This document shows positions 1 through 11,491 of a stretch of 64,000 nucleotides of DNA, in pieces. Under the pieces are notes generated by a model. That model was not told the origin of the DNA. It saw only the letters and a program-made list of their open reading frames with translations, and ran no database searches. The position numbers and the translations under genes are program-made. Positions within the stretch are counted from its first letter, which is position 1. Each line of letters begins with the position of its first letter. Source of the stretch: Miscanthus floridulus (taxonomy: Eukaryota; Streptophyta; Magnoliopsida; Poales; Poaceae); the NCBI RefSeq assembly GCF_019320115.1, contig NC_089597.1:118488000-118551999 (forward strand), given 5' to 3'.

Positions 1-1840
1 TTTGCATTAATGACAATTAGAAAATTCTAGAAGAAATTCCATGTGGATTTGAAAGTTGCGTATTCTATACATTTGATTTGAAGTGTATGGTCTATTTTTT
101 TAATGCATGAGTACTTGGATCAATTTTTTAGGCTAAACAATAAAGAAGCTAGACAATGAAATAGTTTTGTAAACTATAATATGTGCAAATCAGGGGGAGA
201 ATATCTCTGAATTTATAGGAATGCTGAACATTCTCAAGTGAACTTTATATATTCTAGCTCATTGCATTTAATGAATAATAACCCCATGTTAAAATATGTG
301 CGTGAATACTTTCCATATAACTTTATCATAGCAATGGGCCTCCACTTATAGTTGGGGATACATGGATCTAAATTTCCATTATTTTAAGTTCATGATAGGG
401 GATATCTTTTGAAGTATGCTATTAAAGATCTAATATTGACATTAGGAGGAGAGACAACCTATTATTTTGAATGCCAAATATTATCTCTTAGAAGGAAAAT
501 GATCTTGAGAGAATATTCCTAGAAGCTTACAGTAGGAATAGTATCACACACTAAATCAAATAATAGTTTGACTAATGCTCTTATGAAGGATGAAGCAGAG
601 CATATGCCAGATATTTTTGGAAATATGAGGAGTAACTTGAAGTTATAAACCAGAAGTTGTGTTTATAAGTAGTAAACTAAATATTGTATATTATCAAGCT
701 AAAATATATGAGGACGCCTGTGGGTTCTAGTTTAGTGTATACTTGTTAAATAAAATAAGAACAAACTCCTCCATTCTCATGAAGAGAACACCTCATGAAG
801 AAGGTTAACCACCTCATGAAGAGGATCATCACGAAGATGAAATCCAACACACTAAACGCGCATCATTAGTGTTGGGTATGTGGAACAACAAATCATCTCT
901 TGTTTGGAAAATAACAAAGAGATGGAATAATCTCATATTATGAGAATATTGGGAGAAAATAATAGTTGTCGATAACGCTACCTCTATAATTGCAAATGTT
1001 TCTCTTATGGGAACCCAGATCCAGAAAAGAAAGTTCATGGCAAAGTTGCCTGTAGCGATTATATCAGGTCAATGAAGAAAGCAATTGAGGTTGAATCTCC
1101 TACTAAGAAGAAATAAATTTTTTGCTATGTCTCTAGCAAATGAAATGAATGAATATAAAATATGCAATAAATAAATGGATTATGAAGATCCATATAGTTC
1201 CTGAAGAATATAAATCGCAACATATAAAAATTAAATCTCATACCATGTATTAAGAAGTCTAAGGTAGAATATATTCCTTTATGAATATTGAAGTCTTAAG
1301 AACAACATGTCCTAAAAGGAAAAGAGTCATCGGACGACTTTGTAGTGAATAACACTATCTTATTGTGTATATCACATAATAATCTCTCATGTAGTAGAGA
1401 ATATATCTCTTAGAAGAGAAATATTATTCACCGAAAAATAAGAACATCCTTAAAAGAATTAATCCATGTAGGATTTACGAGTTGATTATAGAATAAACAC
1501 CATTAATCCTGAAGTGAATATAGACCCGAGAGAAAAAAATGAGGAATCCTAAACACCATGAAGGTGTCATACAAACACTGAAAAAATGTATATTGCAAGG
1601 CTAGCAATAAAGTGTTGATATCCTCTAAATACCATAGAAGATATAAGAATAATAGTGACTTTAGCAATTGAATTATCCCATAAATGCCAAATGCAAGACT
1701 AGATTTATTATTTAGTGGTACAATCAAAATCCCGAAGATTTGTAGAACATATAATTTAAAAGTCCACTAAAAAAATATAAGTATTCAAACTCTAGTATAA
1801 GATTTGATGTACTATCTAGAAGATTAAATAGTGTAACTTA
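1..1840 (+). mobile_element. Decayed Copia-like retrotransposon, internal part (left of the nested LTR)
   Basis: AT-rich sequence with no usable reading frame. It ends exactly at the ACTTA target site of the nested SIRE-like LTR and continues at 3750, so it is the interrupted host of that insertion. The continuation leads to a purine-rich tract and a short LTR (4359-4626) on the plus strand, which points to the 3' half of an old Ty1/Copia-type or non-autonomous LTR element. I could not recognise protease, integrase or RT motifs here; many frameshifts or deletions are implied. The family assignment is inference from the LTR and purine tract only. Confidence 0.45.
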
Positions 1841-3749
1841 TGAAAGGTCCTAATATGGCTAGAGGGGGGTGAATAGCCTATTTAAAAATCTACAAATCAA
1901 CTAGAGCAATTTGATTAGTATGACAAATAGCGAAATACAAACTTGCTCTAGCTCTACAAGGGTTGCAAGCCACATATCCAACAATTCTAGTTGCAATGAT
2001 TACTAGGCACACAACTTGCAATGTTACTACTCACTAAGAGCTCTCAATCTTGCTACTCTAAAGAGCTCCACTAGATGAACTTAAAATAACAAAGCAAGCT
2101 CTCAATTCTAATTACACTAAAGAGCTTGCCACAACTAGTTTGTAAGAATATAAATGAGTGAGTAGGATGATTATACCGCCGTATAGAGGAGTGAACCAAT
2201 CACAAGGTGAATATTAAATCAATCACCGGGAGAATACCAATTTTCTCCCGAGGTTCACGTGCTTGCCAAGACGCTACGTCCCCGTTGTGTCGACCAACAC
2301 TTGGTGGTTCGGCGGCTAAGAGGTGTTGCACAAACATTGTCCACATAATTTGGACACTGCAAGAACCTACCCACAAGTGAGGTAACTCAATGACACAAGC
2401 AATCCACTAGAGTTACCTTTTGGTGCTCTGCTGGAGAAGGTACAAATCCCCTCACAATCATCAAAGATGGCCACGAACAATCATCGACTCGTGCCAATCC
2501 TCCTCCGCTGCACCAAGCCGTCTAGGTGGTGGCAACCACCAAGAGCAACAAGTGAATCCCACAGCAAAACACGAACACCAAGTGCCTCTAGATGCAGTCA
2601 CTCAAGCAATGCACTTGAATTTTCTCCCAATCTCACAATGATGATGAAACAATGATAGAGATGAATGAGAGGGCTTTGGCTAAGCTCACAAGGTTGCTAT
2701 GTCAATGCAAAATGGCCAAGAGAGTGAGCTTGAGCCGGCCATGGCGCTTAAATAGAAGCCCCCACGAAATAGAGCTGTTGTACCCCTTCACTGGGCACAA
2801 CACGGTGTGACCGAACGCTCCGATCAGTTCGACCGAATGCTGGAGCCCAGCGTCCGATCGCCCGATGCTTGCCACGTGTCATCGGCTTCAAACGCCGATC
2901 GCCGATCTCAACGGTCAAGTGATGACCAAACGCGTCAGTTAGAAAGTGACCGGGCGTAGGACCCTAGCGTCCAGTCATTTTCAGTAAGGTTCCAAATGCT
3001 AAATTCCACGACCGGACGCGTCCGGTCAGTTATGATCGGACGTAGCACCAGCGTCCGGTCCTTCTGCAACTTCTCTGCGTCGCCTACGTCACTGTATGTC
3101 AGCCTGACCGGATGCACTGTGCCAACGTCCGGTCACTTTCAACGCCAACGTTCGGTCGAAAACCGACGCCTACACGCTCTCTGCTGCCACTGACCGGACG
3201 CAGAACCCCAGCGTCCGGTCACCACGTGACCAGCGTTTGGTCCACTCTGTGAGACCCTGTCTTTTCTGTATAGGGCGCCGGTGAAGTTTCTAACCCTTGC
3301 TCAAATGTACCAACCACCAAGTGTATCACCTTGTGCACATGTGTTAGTATATTTTCACAAGCATCTTCAAGGGTGTTAGCACTCCACTAGATCCTAAATG
3401 CATATGCAATGAGTTAGAGCATCTAGTGGTACTTTGATAACCGTATTTCAATACGAGTTTCACCCATCTTAATAGTACGGCTATCTAACCTAAATGTATC
3501 ACACTCGCTAAGTGTCTTGATCACCGAACCAGAATGGCTCCAACTATTTATACCTTTGCCTTGAGCCTTTTGTTTTTCTTTCTTCTTTTCAAGTTCAAGC
3601 ATTTGATCATCACCATGCCATCACCATCGTCATGATCTTCGCCATTTCTTCATCACTTGGAGTAGTGCTACCTATCTTATAATCACTTTAATAAACTAGG
3701 TTAGCACTTAGGGTTTCATCAATTAACCAAAACCAAACTAGAGCTTTCA
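1841..3749 (-). repeat. Solo LTR of a SIRE-like Copia element, flanked by ACTTA target duplication
   Basis: A 1909-bp LTR read as TGAAAG...CTTTCA. The five bases before it (1836-1840) and after it (3750-3754) are both ACTTA, a perfect target-site duplication, so it is a solo LTR left by LTR-LTR recombination. It matches the LTR at 11492-13156 and, more distantly, the one at 39188-41119. In element orientation it lies on the minus strand, by analogy with the PBS beside the second copy. The part from about 2800 to 3240 holds many copies of a palindromic motif (GACCGGACGC and GCGTCCGGTC). Confidence 0.88.
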
Positions 3750-4358
3750 ACTTATTTACCCAATAATCCTCTGAAAGGATTCATTAGCCTGAAGGATAAA
3801 TTTTATTTATTTTGCACAACTAATAAGTGGTTATTTATGCATGAAGCATATTGCTCTTGTTTACTCATATTATAATTCATAGAAGAATTGCAAGCCAATT
3901 TTTTGAAAGATATAGTATTGTGGTACTGTATACCATTAATTAAGCACACATTTATGAAAAGTGTGATTTGAACAATAAAGTTCAAAGTATGGCTTTATAA
4001 GGGGGAGCATATTTGATTGAATCTACCTTGAAGGTAAACCACTAAAAATACAAATATCAAGTAGATCATATTTACTAAAACATTGAAGTTTGACGCATAG
4101 ATAGTGAAGATCAATATCTATTTACGAAGAATAGAATATTATGAAGAATACATGACCAAGAAGGTTAAATATTGCACTTTTTTTTCCTATGTAAGTTTTT
4201 ACTTGAAGGTTTCTCACGCAAGGTTTTTAATGAGACAACATGTGCAATGCAATTAATGAATGCGATGCACTCTTTTCTCCAAGAACCATTTTTTCCACTG
4301 GATTTTGGATGGAGTTTTTAAAGGCATGTGCATATCGTGGTAATCGTATAAGGGGGAG
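3750..4358 (+). mobile_element. Decayed Copia-like element, continuation right of the solo LTR
   Basis: Non-coding, AT-rich 3' internal region of the interrupted plus-strand element. It ends in a purine-rich tract (AAGGGGGAG just before 4359) followed directly by the 268-bp LTR. An almost identical copy occupies 13157-13767. Small ORFs here (for example 4240-4452) have no recognisable domain. Confidence 0.5.
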
Positions 4359-4626
4359 TGTTGTAAAACATACGGGCTCTATCCTAGAGAAAGGAGAAGG
4401 AGGATTTCTAATCCTAATCCGTTTATATGTGGGCTCTTTACTAAACTCTTAGGCCTTGGCATGACTATATATACGTGGGAGCTCTATGTTGTAATCATCA
4501 ATATCCAGAGGAATAAAGAATAGTCTCCTTATTTCTTGTGTCTATGTGTTTTACTTTCATCTACTATGTTGATTATGAGAGACTAAGAGGGAAAGGTCCT
4601 AACCGCTGGTGATGTGTTTTATAACA
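4359..4626 (+). repeat. 3' LTR (268 bp) of the decayed Copia-like element, copy 1
   Basis: It begins TGTTGTAAAACA and ends TGTTTTATAACA, imperfect terminal inverted repeats of the TG...CA kind. It is preceded by a polypurine tract. Inside are a TATA-like stretch near 4465 (ctatatatac) and an AATAAA near 4513, as expected of an LTR promoter and polyadenylation site. The duplicate is at 13768-14035 with the same length. Confidence 0.7.
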
Positions 4627-4874
4627 GGTTTTCCCTAACTAAATCTCATGGAGTCATGGTTCTGGATTGAGAAAAAAAATCTAGTCCTAAGTACTATTTT
4701 GTATCACAGGTTTTTTACTTTGTAATAAATTTCAATTTGATAAGAAGACATTCTGGGCCGCGCACCGATGGCTTCTCGGATTCTTCTTCTCCCTCGACGT
4801 GTCGGCCGTCGCCAACTCGCCATGTGTGTGCTGGTGCTGCTGATCCTATGACTACACATGTTGCCGTTGTTTAT

Positions 4875-5116
4875 GGGGTGTTTGGTTCTCCAGATTAAAA
4901 TTCAGTCTCTATCAAATCAGATGTTTGATACCAATCAGGAGTATTAAACATAGGCTAATTATAAAAATAATTACACAGATTGAGGTTAATTTGTAAGACA
5001 AATATATTAAGCCTAATTAGTCCATGATTTGACAATGTGGTGCTACAGTAAGCATGTGCTAATGGTGGATTAAATAGACTTAATATATTCGCCTTGGGGA
5101 TTAGCCACGGTTTCTG
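4875..5116. mobile_element. MITE with GGGGTGTTTGG end, cut off on its right by the duplication junction
   Basis: It starts GGGGTGTTTGGTTC and runs up to the breakpoint at 5117-5121, where the sequence switches to the internal region of the SIRE-like Copia. The complete version of the same MITE lies at 14282-14611. The missing right end is what places the duplication breakpoint. Confidence 0.65.
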
Positions 5117-6188
5117 CAATTGCTCCCCCTACATATGTGCTAAGAGTTTGGATTGTAGCTTGCACATATGCTTAGATAGGAAATATAGGAGACAATTTCT
5201 ACCGTATGATGCTAAGGTATAAGAGATGGACCTTTGAAGTGTGATACAAATCGGAGTACACCAATAAACCATCCTTAGCACCATTAGTAACTATATACAC
5301 ACAAAAACTAGAATACCCCATGAGATCAACATTACAAGCAAGGGTCTAGTTTCTATAAAATGAACATAAGTCTAGTTATTTTAGCCTATGCATGCTAGTT
5401 TCTCATTTCATCATTGAAGCCTATAACTAGCATACACCACACAAGCATGAATATTGAAATTTAAAACTTGTGCCATGCAAGCAAATATATGAAATGCACA
5501 TTCAAATACAATATATAAGTTTATGAGCTTGCTCCCCCTACTTGTGTGCATTTTTTTATTGATCTCCTTACCATGTCATTTCATTTGTTTTCATTTGTTT
5601 GCTCCTCCTATCTTACTATCTTTGCGAATTTTTCTCTCCCTTTGTCAACAATTAGCACAAAAGGTGAGCTCAAATTATAGATAGGTTGAGGTGAAACCAT
5701 GTGAAATAAGAATCATTTTCCCAATTTGGTTCAATCTAGATCACTTGCAAAAGATATTTAACTCGGTTTGATCCAAGGACAAGCTTCTTCACACCTCTAA
5801 ATAAGGGTTATCTTGTACCATGTTGAGTTAAACACTTATAGCTTATTTTCTAGATCAAATACTAGGTTTACAAGCCCATAAACATGTCATATGCTACCAC
5901 TAGATCATTTCAAACATATAAGCAATAGTGGTACCATACAAGGATCAAATTTATTTGATTTTAATGAATGAGCCTAGGACATGATAGGAATGACTAGATG
6001 CACTAAACAAGTCCTTAGCAATAGATGGATGACATGTCAATCAACTTTACCTTGCTTTGCTCAAAGGAGAGGCATGTCATATAATAGGAGGTGCATCAAT
6101 ACATATTGGAGAAGTCAAGTATGTTCAATTCATTCCTTAGCTTGCAAAACCTCTTTTCATCAAGTGGCTTGGTAAAGATATCGACAAT

Positions 6189-6572
6189 TTAATCTTCGGT
6201 GCCCACACTCTCAATGCAAATGTCTCTTTTTTGTTGGTGATCTCTTATGAAATGATGGCGGACATCAATATGCTTTGTTCTTGAATGTTGAACCGGGTTG
6301 TTGGTGAGCTTTACGGCACTCTCATTGTCACATAGCAATGTCACTTGCTTGAATTTAATTCCAAAGTCACTCAAAGTAGCCTTCATCCAAAGTAATTGAG
6401 CACAACAACTACCGGCCGAAATGTACTCCACTTCGGCGGTTGAAAGTGCTACACTATTTTGCTTCTTTGATGACCAAGACACAAGTGATCTTCCCAATAG
6501 TTGACATATGCCCGATGTGCTCTTTCTCTCAACTTTGCATCCCGCATAATCAGAGTCCGAATATCCAATCAA
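6189..6572 (-). pseudogene. Copia RNase H domain fragment
   Basis: A 127-residue open stretch that begins MIGYSDSDYAGC and contains KSTSG, STAEVEYI, CDNESAVKL and a histidine-rich end (RTKHIDVRHHFIRD). These are the hallmark motifs of the Ty1/Copia RNase H, with the acidic residues in DSDYAG, AEVEY and CDNES present. It is the last domain of pol in this lineage and lies nearest the missing 3' LTR. The upstream part of pol in the same reading direction (6678-6989) is separated by a stop, so this is a fragment of a broken polyprotein, not an independent gene. Confidence 0.85.
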
Positions 6573-6677
6573 CTCAAATCTTGCTCCTTTAGGATACTAC
6601 AATCCAACATTTTGTGTATACTTTAAGTACCTCAATATTCTCTTTGTTGCTTTCAAATGACTTTCTCTTGGTGAGGC

Positions 6678-6989
6678 TTAGAATCTAGCACACATGCATA
6701 CACCAAACATCACATCCGGTCTTGATGCGGTCACATAAAGTAGGCTTCCAATCATAGACCGATACATCTTTTGATCCACCATGTTGCCACTAGCATCACT
6801 ATCCAAGCTTCCACTTGTCTCCATTGGTGTACTGATAGCCTTACTATCATCCATTCCAAACTTCTTGAGCATGTCCTTGATATACTTGCCTTGACTCACA
6901 AATGTGCTATTCTTCATTTGCTTGATTTGAAGACCAAGGAAGTAGCTAAGCTCTCCAATCATGAACATCTCAAACTCACTTGCCATCAT
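6678..6989 (-). pseudogene. Copia reverse transcriptase, thumb and connection fragment
   Basis: A 103-residue stretch containing FEMFMIGELSYFLGLQI, a KYIKDMLKKFGM segment and YRSMIGSLLYVTASRPD. This is the conserved RT-connection region just after the catalytic YVDD box in Copia pol. It is interrupted on both sides: upstream by the stop just before YVDD (see 7053-7673) and downstream by a stop after CMCARF, where the family normally continues into RNase H. It belongs with the RT and RNase H pieces as one decayed pol. Confidence 0.85.
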
Positions 6990-7052
6990 CTTGCCAAACT
7001 CCTCACAAAAATCTTGATTTGTTGATCCAAAAATGATATCATCAACATAGAT

Positions 7053-7673
7053 TTAAATTACAAACAAATTATTTCCAAGCTTCTTGATGAAGAGAGTGGT
7101 GTCAACCTTTCCCATCTTGAATTCCTTAGAGAGTAGGAAATTTCTCAATCTCTCATACCATGCTCTAGGTGCTTGTTTTAATCTATACAAAGTCTTTCTC
7201 AACTTGTAAACATGGTTGGGTTTCTTGTCATCTTCAAAACCGGAAGGTTGCTCAACATACATAAGCTCATTGATGTACCCGTTGAGAAATGCACTCTTCA
7301 CATCCATTTGATATAACTTGATGTTGTGGGCACAAGCATAGGCTAACAAGATCCTAATTGCTTCCAATCTTGCAACCGGGGCATATGTTTCTTCAAAGTC
7401 AAGACCTTCAATTTGAGTGTAACCTTGAGCCACTAATCTTGCTTTGTTCCTTATTACTATTCCATCTTGATCTTGCTTGTTCCGAAAGACCCACTTGGTT
7501 CCAATCACATTATGATCCTCAGGCCTCTCAACTAACTCCCATACTTGGTTTCTTGTAAAGTTGTTTAGCTCTTCATGCATAGCATTGACCCAATCAATAT
7601 CCTTCAAAGCTTCATCTATCTTCTTAGGTTCAATGGATGACACAAATAAGAAATACTCACAAAATGAAGCCAA
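7053..7673 (-). pseudogene. Copia reverse transcriptase, N-terminal part, stopped just before YVDD
   Basis: Two hundred and six residues with the usual Copia RT start ([28 protein letters not shown]), then [37 protein letters not shown] and [15 protein letters not shown]. The frame ends at a TAA. The next codons in the same frame read IYVDDIIFG, the catalytic box. A single CAA-to-TAA change is the simplest cause, because the family usually has glutamine there. The aspartate in [11 protein letters not shown] is intact, so the nonsense codon is the visible inactivating change in this segment. Confidence 0.88.
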
Positions 7674-8162
7674 TCTTGATCTAGTTTACACACCTCTTGA
7701 AATATCACCAATGATAGTGTCCAAGGGATGATCTCTTGCAATATTGGTTGGTTGAAGCCCTTGCACTTGATTGCTTGCATTTGATAGATCACTTGGTTAA
7801 GTTGATGAACTAGCCACTTGTTGTTGATCTTGCACTTTGTCATCACTAGTTCTTGCTTGAACTTGATCATAAGAACCACTAGCTTGCACATTTGAGTTAG
7901 AGAGCACTTGATTCTTGTCATCTTCAACATCAATCACCTCTCTAGGCCTTATATCACCAATGTTCATGTTCTTCATTGCATTGACCAATTGAGTGTCTCT
8001 TACATCATCTAGATTCTCATCTTCCTCTTGGGAACCATTTGTTTCATCAAACTCCACATCATGAACCTCCTCAAGAGTACCACTAACCAAATTCCAAACT
8101 CTATAAGCCTTGCTAGTAGTGGAGTAACCAAGCAAGAAACCTTCATCACATTTTTTTTTCAA
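7616..8162 (-). pseudogene. Copia integrase C-terminal and linker region
   Basis: The stretch from 8162 downwards begins KKCDEGFLLGYSTTSKAYRVWN, the typical Copia integrase C-terminal signature (F-x-GYS-x-x-SKAYR-V-N). A variable acidic linker (EEVHDVEFDETNGSQEEDE) follows before RT. A frameshift near 7800-7930 breaks it, and downstream sequence appears in another frame. It joins integrase (8293-8742) to RT (7053-7673) in the broken pol. Confidence 0.75.
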
Positions 8163-8292
8163 ACTTACTCAATCTAGTGCCTTTCTTCAATATGTAGCAT
8201 TTACAACCAAAAACCTAAAAGTATGCTATGTTGGGCTTTCTTCCATTCAAAATCTCATAAGGTGTCTTCTCCATCATGGGGTGACAATAGAG

Positions 8293-8742
8293 TCAGTTGC
8301 TATAATAGCAAGCCATGTTGATTGCTTCGGCCCAAAATGAATGACTCACATTGTACTCACTCAACATTAATCTTGCCATGTCAATCAAAGTTCTATTCTT
8401 CCTTTCAACTAAGCCATTTGATTGAGGAGTGTACTTGGCCGAGAATTGATGTCTAATTTTAAATTCATCACACAACTCATCAATTCTAGTGTTCTTGAAT
8501 TTACTATCATTGTTACTTATAACTTTCTTGATGGTTGTTTCAAACTTATTATGAATGCCCTTAACAAATGATTTGAATGTTGCAAACACATCACTCTTGT
8601 CAACAAGAAAGAATACCCATGTGTATCTAGTGAAATCATCCACAATCACAAATCCATATTTGTTTTCACCAATGCTTGTGTATGTGGTTGGTCCAAACAA
8701 GTCCATATGCATCAACTCAAATGCCTTAGATGTGCTCATCAT
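8293..8742 (-). pseudogene. Copia integrase core domain
   Basis: One hundred and forty-nine residues with LMHMDLFGPTTYTS, VIVDDFTRYTWVFFL, FSAKYTPQSNGLVERKNRTL and MLSEYNVSHSFWAEA: the retroviral-type integrase core. The first catalytic aspartate (MDLFGP) and the glutamate (VERKNRT) are present. Where the family has D-N-G-x-E-F, this copy reads S-N-N-D-S-K-F, so the central catalytic aspartate is not in its normal place. The frame stops at ACYYSN, where the family normally continues. A non-functional integrase. Confidence 0.85.
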
Positions 8743-8865
8743 GCTCTTCTTAGGATGTGTGTTACCAACTTATTTTCCGGCTTGACATGTACTACACAGC
8801 TTATACTTCTCAAATGTGACATCTTTCAAACCTCTAACTAAGTCATGCTTAATCAACTTGTTTAA

Positions 8866-9300
8866 TTATTTCATTCCAACATGACCAAGCCTTCTATACC
8901 ATAACCAACCCATGCTAGACTTAGTGATCAAACATGTTGTCAATTGAGCTTCTCTAGCATTGAAATCAACCAAGTATAGATTTTCATATCTAAATCCTTC
9001 GAATATCAAGTTAGAGCCATCTACACTTATAATCTCTACATCATCCACACCAAATATGCACTTGAAACCAAGATCACACAACTGAGCTACCGACAAAAAG
9101 TTGAAGTTCAAGCTCTCTACTAGTAGCACATTTAAAATACTCAAGTCATTGGATATTGCAATCTTATCAAGCCCTTTAACCTTGCCTTTGCCATTGTCAC
9201 CAAATGTGATACTATCAATCCCATTGCTCTTGTTTTCATTGATTGAATTGAACATTATTGGATCATTGGTCATGTGTTGTGTGCACCCACTATCAAGCAC
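8866..9300 (-). pseudogene. Copia protease and GAG-pre-integrase domain
   Basis: It starts at the retropepsin active site LDSGCTQHMTND (the D-S-G triad typical of Copia), followed by the beta-rich protease body with GDNGKGKVKGLDKIAI. It ends with LWYRRLGHVGMK, the GAG-pre-integrase histidine motif that precedes the integrase zinc finger. A stop follows, before the integrase core at 8742. It lies directly after the gag zinc knuckle (9410-9715), as expected. Confidence 0.85.
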
Positions 9301-9409
9301 CCAATGCCTTCCTCCGGCTTTATAATTGACCTACAAAAGAAGATCAATTCTTTTTAGGTATTCAAACTTGCTTGAGTCCTTGAAGGTTAGTTACCAAGGT
9401 CTTTGGTAA

Positions 9410-11431
9410 CTAAATGGCCTTCTTCTTTGGGCCCACAATTGGTGTACTAATGAACTTAGCCTTCACACCATTGGCACCCTTAACAAGCATGTAATAAGAA
9501 TCAAATTTAATTGAGGATATAATAGGTAGCTTGTTCTTGTTAATCTTGCAATATTGCTCTACATGCCCAACTTGCTTGCATCTATTGCAAAACCAACCAT
9601 TGCCCTTCACAAAGTTAACTTTGGGAGTGACAAAGGCCGCTTTGCCTTTCTTGAGGGTATAGCCTAATCCCTCTATGTTGAGAGAAAACCTTTGGCCGCC
9701 CAAGCACTTTAGCAAGCGGGCATCTCCACCATAGGCATTGCCTAAGGCACGAGTGAGCTCATCACCTCCTTCTTGAGGGTCTCATTTTCCACCATTAATG
9801 AGGCATCACAAGTGAGACCATCACTCAAAGGTGAAGTAGAAGTAGTAGTGCTACAAGAAGTGTTAGTGGGAGCAACTATAGTGGGCTTATAAAAATATTC
9901 ATCAATAAGATCACATGTTAGTCCCACATCACATAATCCAATCACTTGCTCCTTCTTGGCTTCCTCTTTGACTTGCTCGATGAGAGAGGAGTGAGCTTTC
10001 TCAAGCTTAGAGTGAGCTTTGCCAAGCTTCTCATGAGCTTTCATTAGCCTCTTATGAGTGGCATTGAGCTCATCAAGGGATTGCTCAAGAAATTTGACTT
10101 TCTTGTTCAATTCCTTGCACTCCTTTCTCTTCATCTCAAAGCAAGTATGCACTTGCTCGCACATGTCCATGAGCTCCTCCTTGGAGTACTCCTCATCATC
10201 ATCATCACTCCTACAAGCATCACTTTCACATTCATCATCATCACTCACATCATATTTTACCTTGGTAGGTTTTGCCATGAGGCATGTCGAAGGAGTGTCA
10301 AAGATGGAGGGCTTGTTGTTGATGGCGATGCTTACTAGTGCTTTCTTGATAGATTTCTTGCCATCATCACTAGAGTCATCACTATCCGAAGATCCATCAC
10401 TATCCCAAGTGACCACATAGCCTCCATCCTTCTTCTTCTTTTGGAAGGTCATTCTCTTCTCCTTCTTCTCCTTCTTTTCTTTCTTATCCTTCTTGTGCTT
10501 CTTCCTCTCATCCTCATTATTATCACTATTGTAGGGATAATTTGCTACAATGTGATCGGGACTCTTGCAATTGTAGCATCTTCTCACATATTCTTTGCTT
10601 TTGGTGTGATCTCTTCTTTTTCTTGCATCATAGCCCTTCTTCTTCATAAATTTTCCCATCTTGCGTACAAAGAGGGCCATAGCTTTATCATCAATATCAC
10701 TAAGATCATCATTATCACTTGATTCTTTCTTGGACTTGCCCTTGTTTTTGGATGATGATGAGCTGGCCTTGAATAATATACTCTTCTTCTTCTTTCTTCT
10801 TGTCATCTTTGTCATCCCCCTCCCTTTCCACACGGTATGTCTCTTGGGTCATAACATCACCTAGTATTTGGTTAGGGGTAATCTCCTTCAATCCTCCTCT
10901 TATGATAAGCAATCTCAACATCTCAAATCTTGGAGGTAAGCACATCAAGAACCAATGAGAGACATCATCAACCTTGATCTTCTCTCCCAAGGCCTTCAAG
11001 TTGTTTACAATCACTTGCAACCGATGGAACATTTCTAGAATGCTCTCATCTTTCTTCATCTTGAAGCTTGTCAACTTATCCTTGAGAATGTACAACTTAA
11101 CACTCTTCACCACCGGTGTGCCCTCATATGTTTCCTACAATCTCCTCCACACCTCATTTGCTCTTTCACAATCCTTGATTTGCTCAAATACCTTGGAATC
11201 AATGGCATTGTATATGGTGTTGAGAGCCATTGTATTGCATTGCTTGTTGGTCTTGTCTTGGTTGGTGGGGTCATCGAGATCAATGATAGCATAGTCATTC
11301 TCGGTCACCTCCCATACTTGATCATTGATTGAACTAAGATACATCCTCATATTTCTCTTCCAATAATTATAGCATATGCCATCAAAGAACGGTGGTTTGC
11401 CCCCCACATGGTTGAACACAACTTGAGCCAT
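9410..11431 (-). pseudogene. Copia gag, broken into four frames
   Basis: The start at 11431 reads MAQVVFNHVGGKPPFFDG with YWKRNMRMYL, the SIRE-type gag N-terminus. The frame breaks near 11135; 10715-11113 continues with the UBN2-type capsid region (KMKKDESILEMFHRLQVIVNNLKALG). It breaks again into 9742-10833, a lysine/serine/acidic tail with a first zinc knuckle CYNCKSPDHIVANY whose last cysteine is replaced by tyrosine. A coiled-coil stretch (residues about 225-290 of that frame) follows. The last frame (9410-9715) holds a second, intact CCHC knuckle (CNRCKQVGHVEQYC). Gag normally packages element RNA in cytoplasmic particles; this copy cannot make full-length protein. Confidence 0.82.
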
Positions 11432-11477
11432 AATTTGACACCGAGGTTGTTAAGCCTTCAATCAAACGGTGACCACA

Positions 11478-11489
11478 GCTCCGATACCA
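11478..11489 (-). other. Primer-binding site of the SIRE-like Copia
   Basis: Read on the minus strand it is TGGTATCGGAGC, two bases (AG) inside the LTR end. It differs by one base from the usual plant Copia PBS TGGTATCAGAGC, which pairs with the initiator methionine tRNA. It fixes the element orientation as minus and the LTR boundary at 11492. Confidence 0.85.
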
Positions 11490-11491
11490 CT

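Noticed and set aside
1..1840. Short ORFs at 829-1038 and 1503-1727 as genes
   Set aside because: AT-rich, under 80 residues, no domain, inside decayed retrotransposon sequence.
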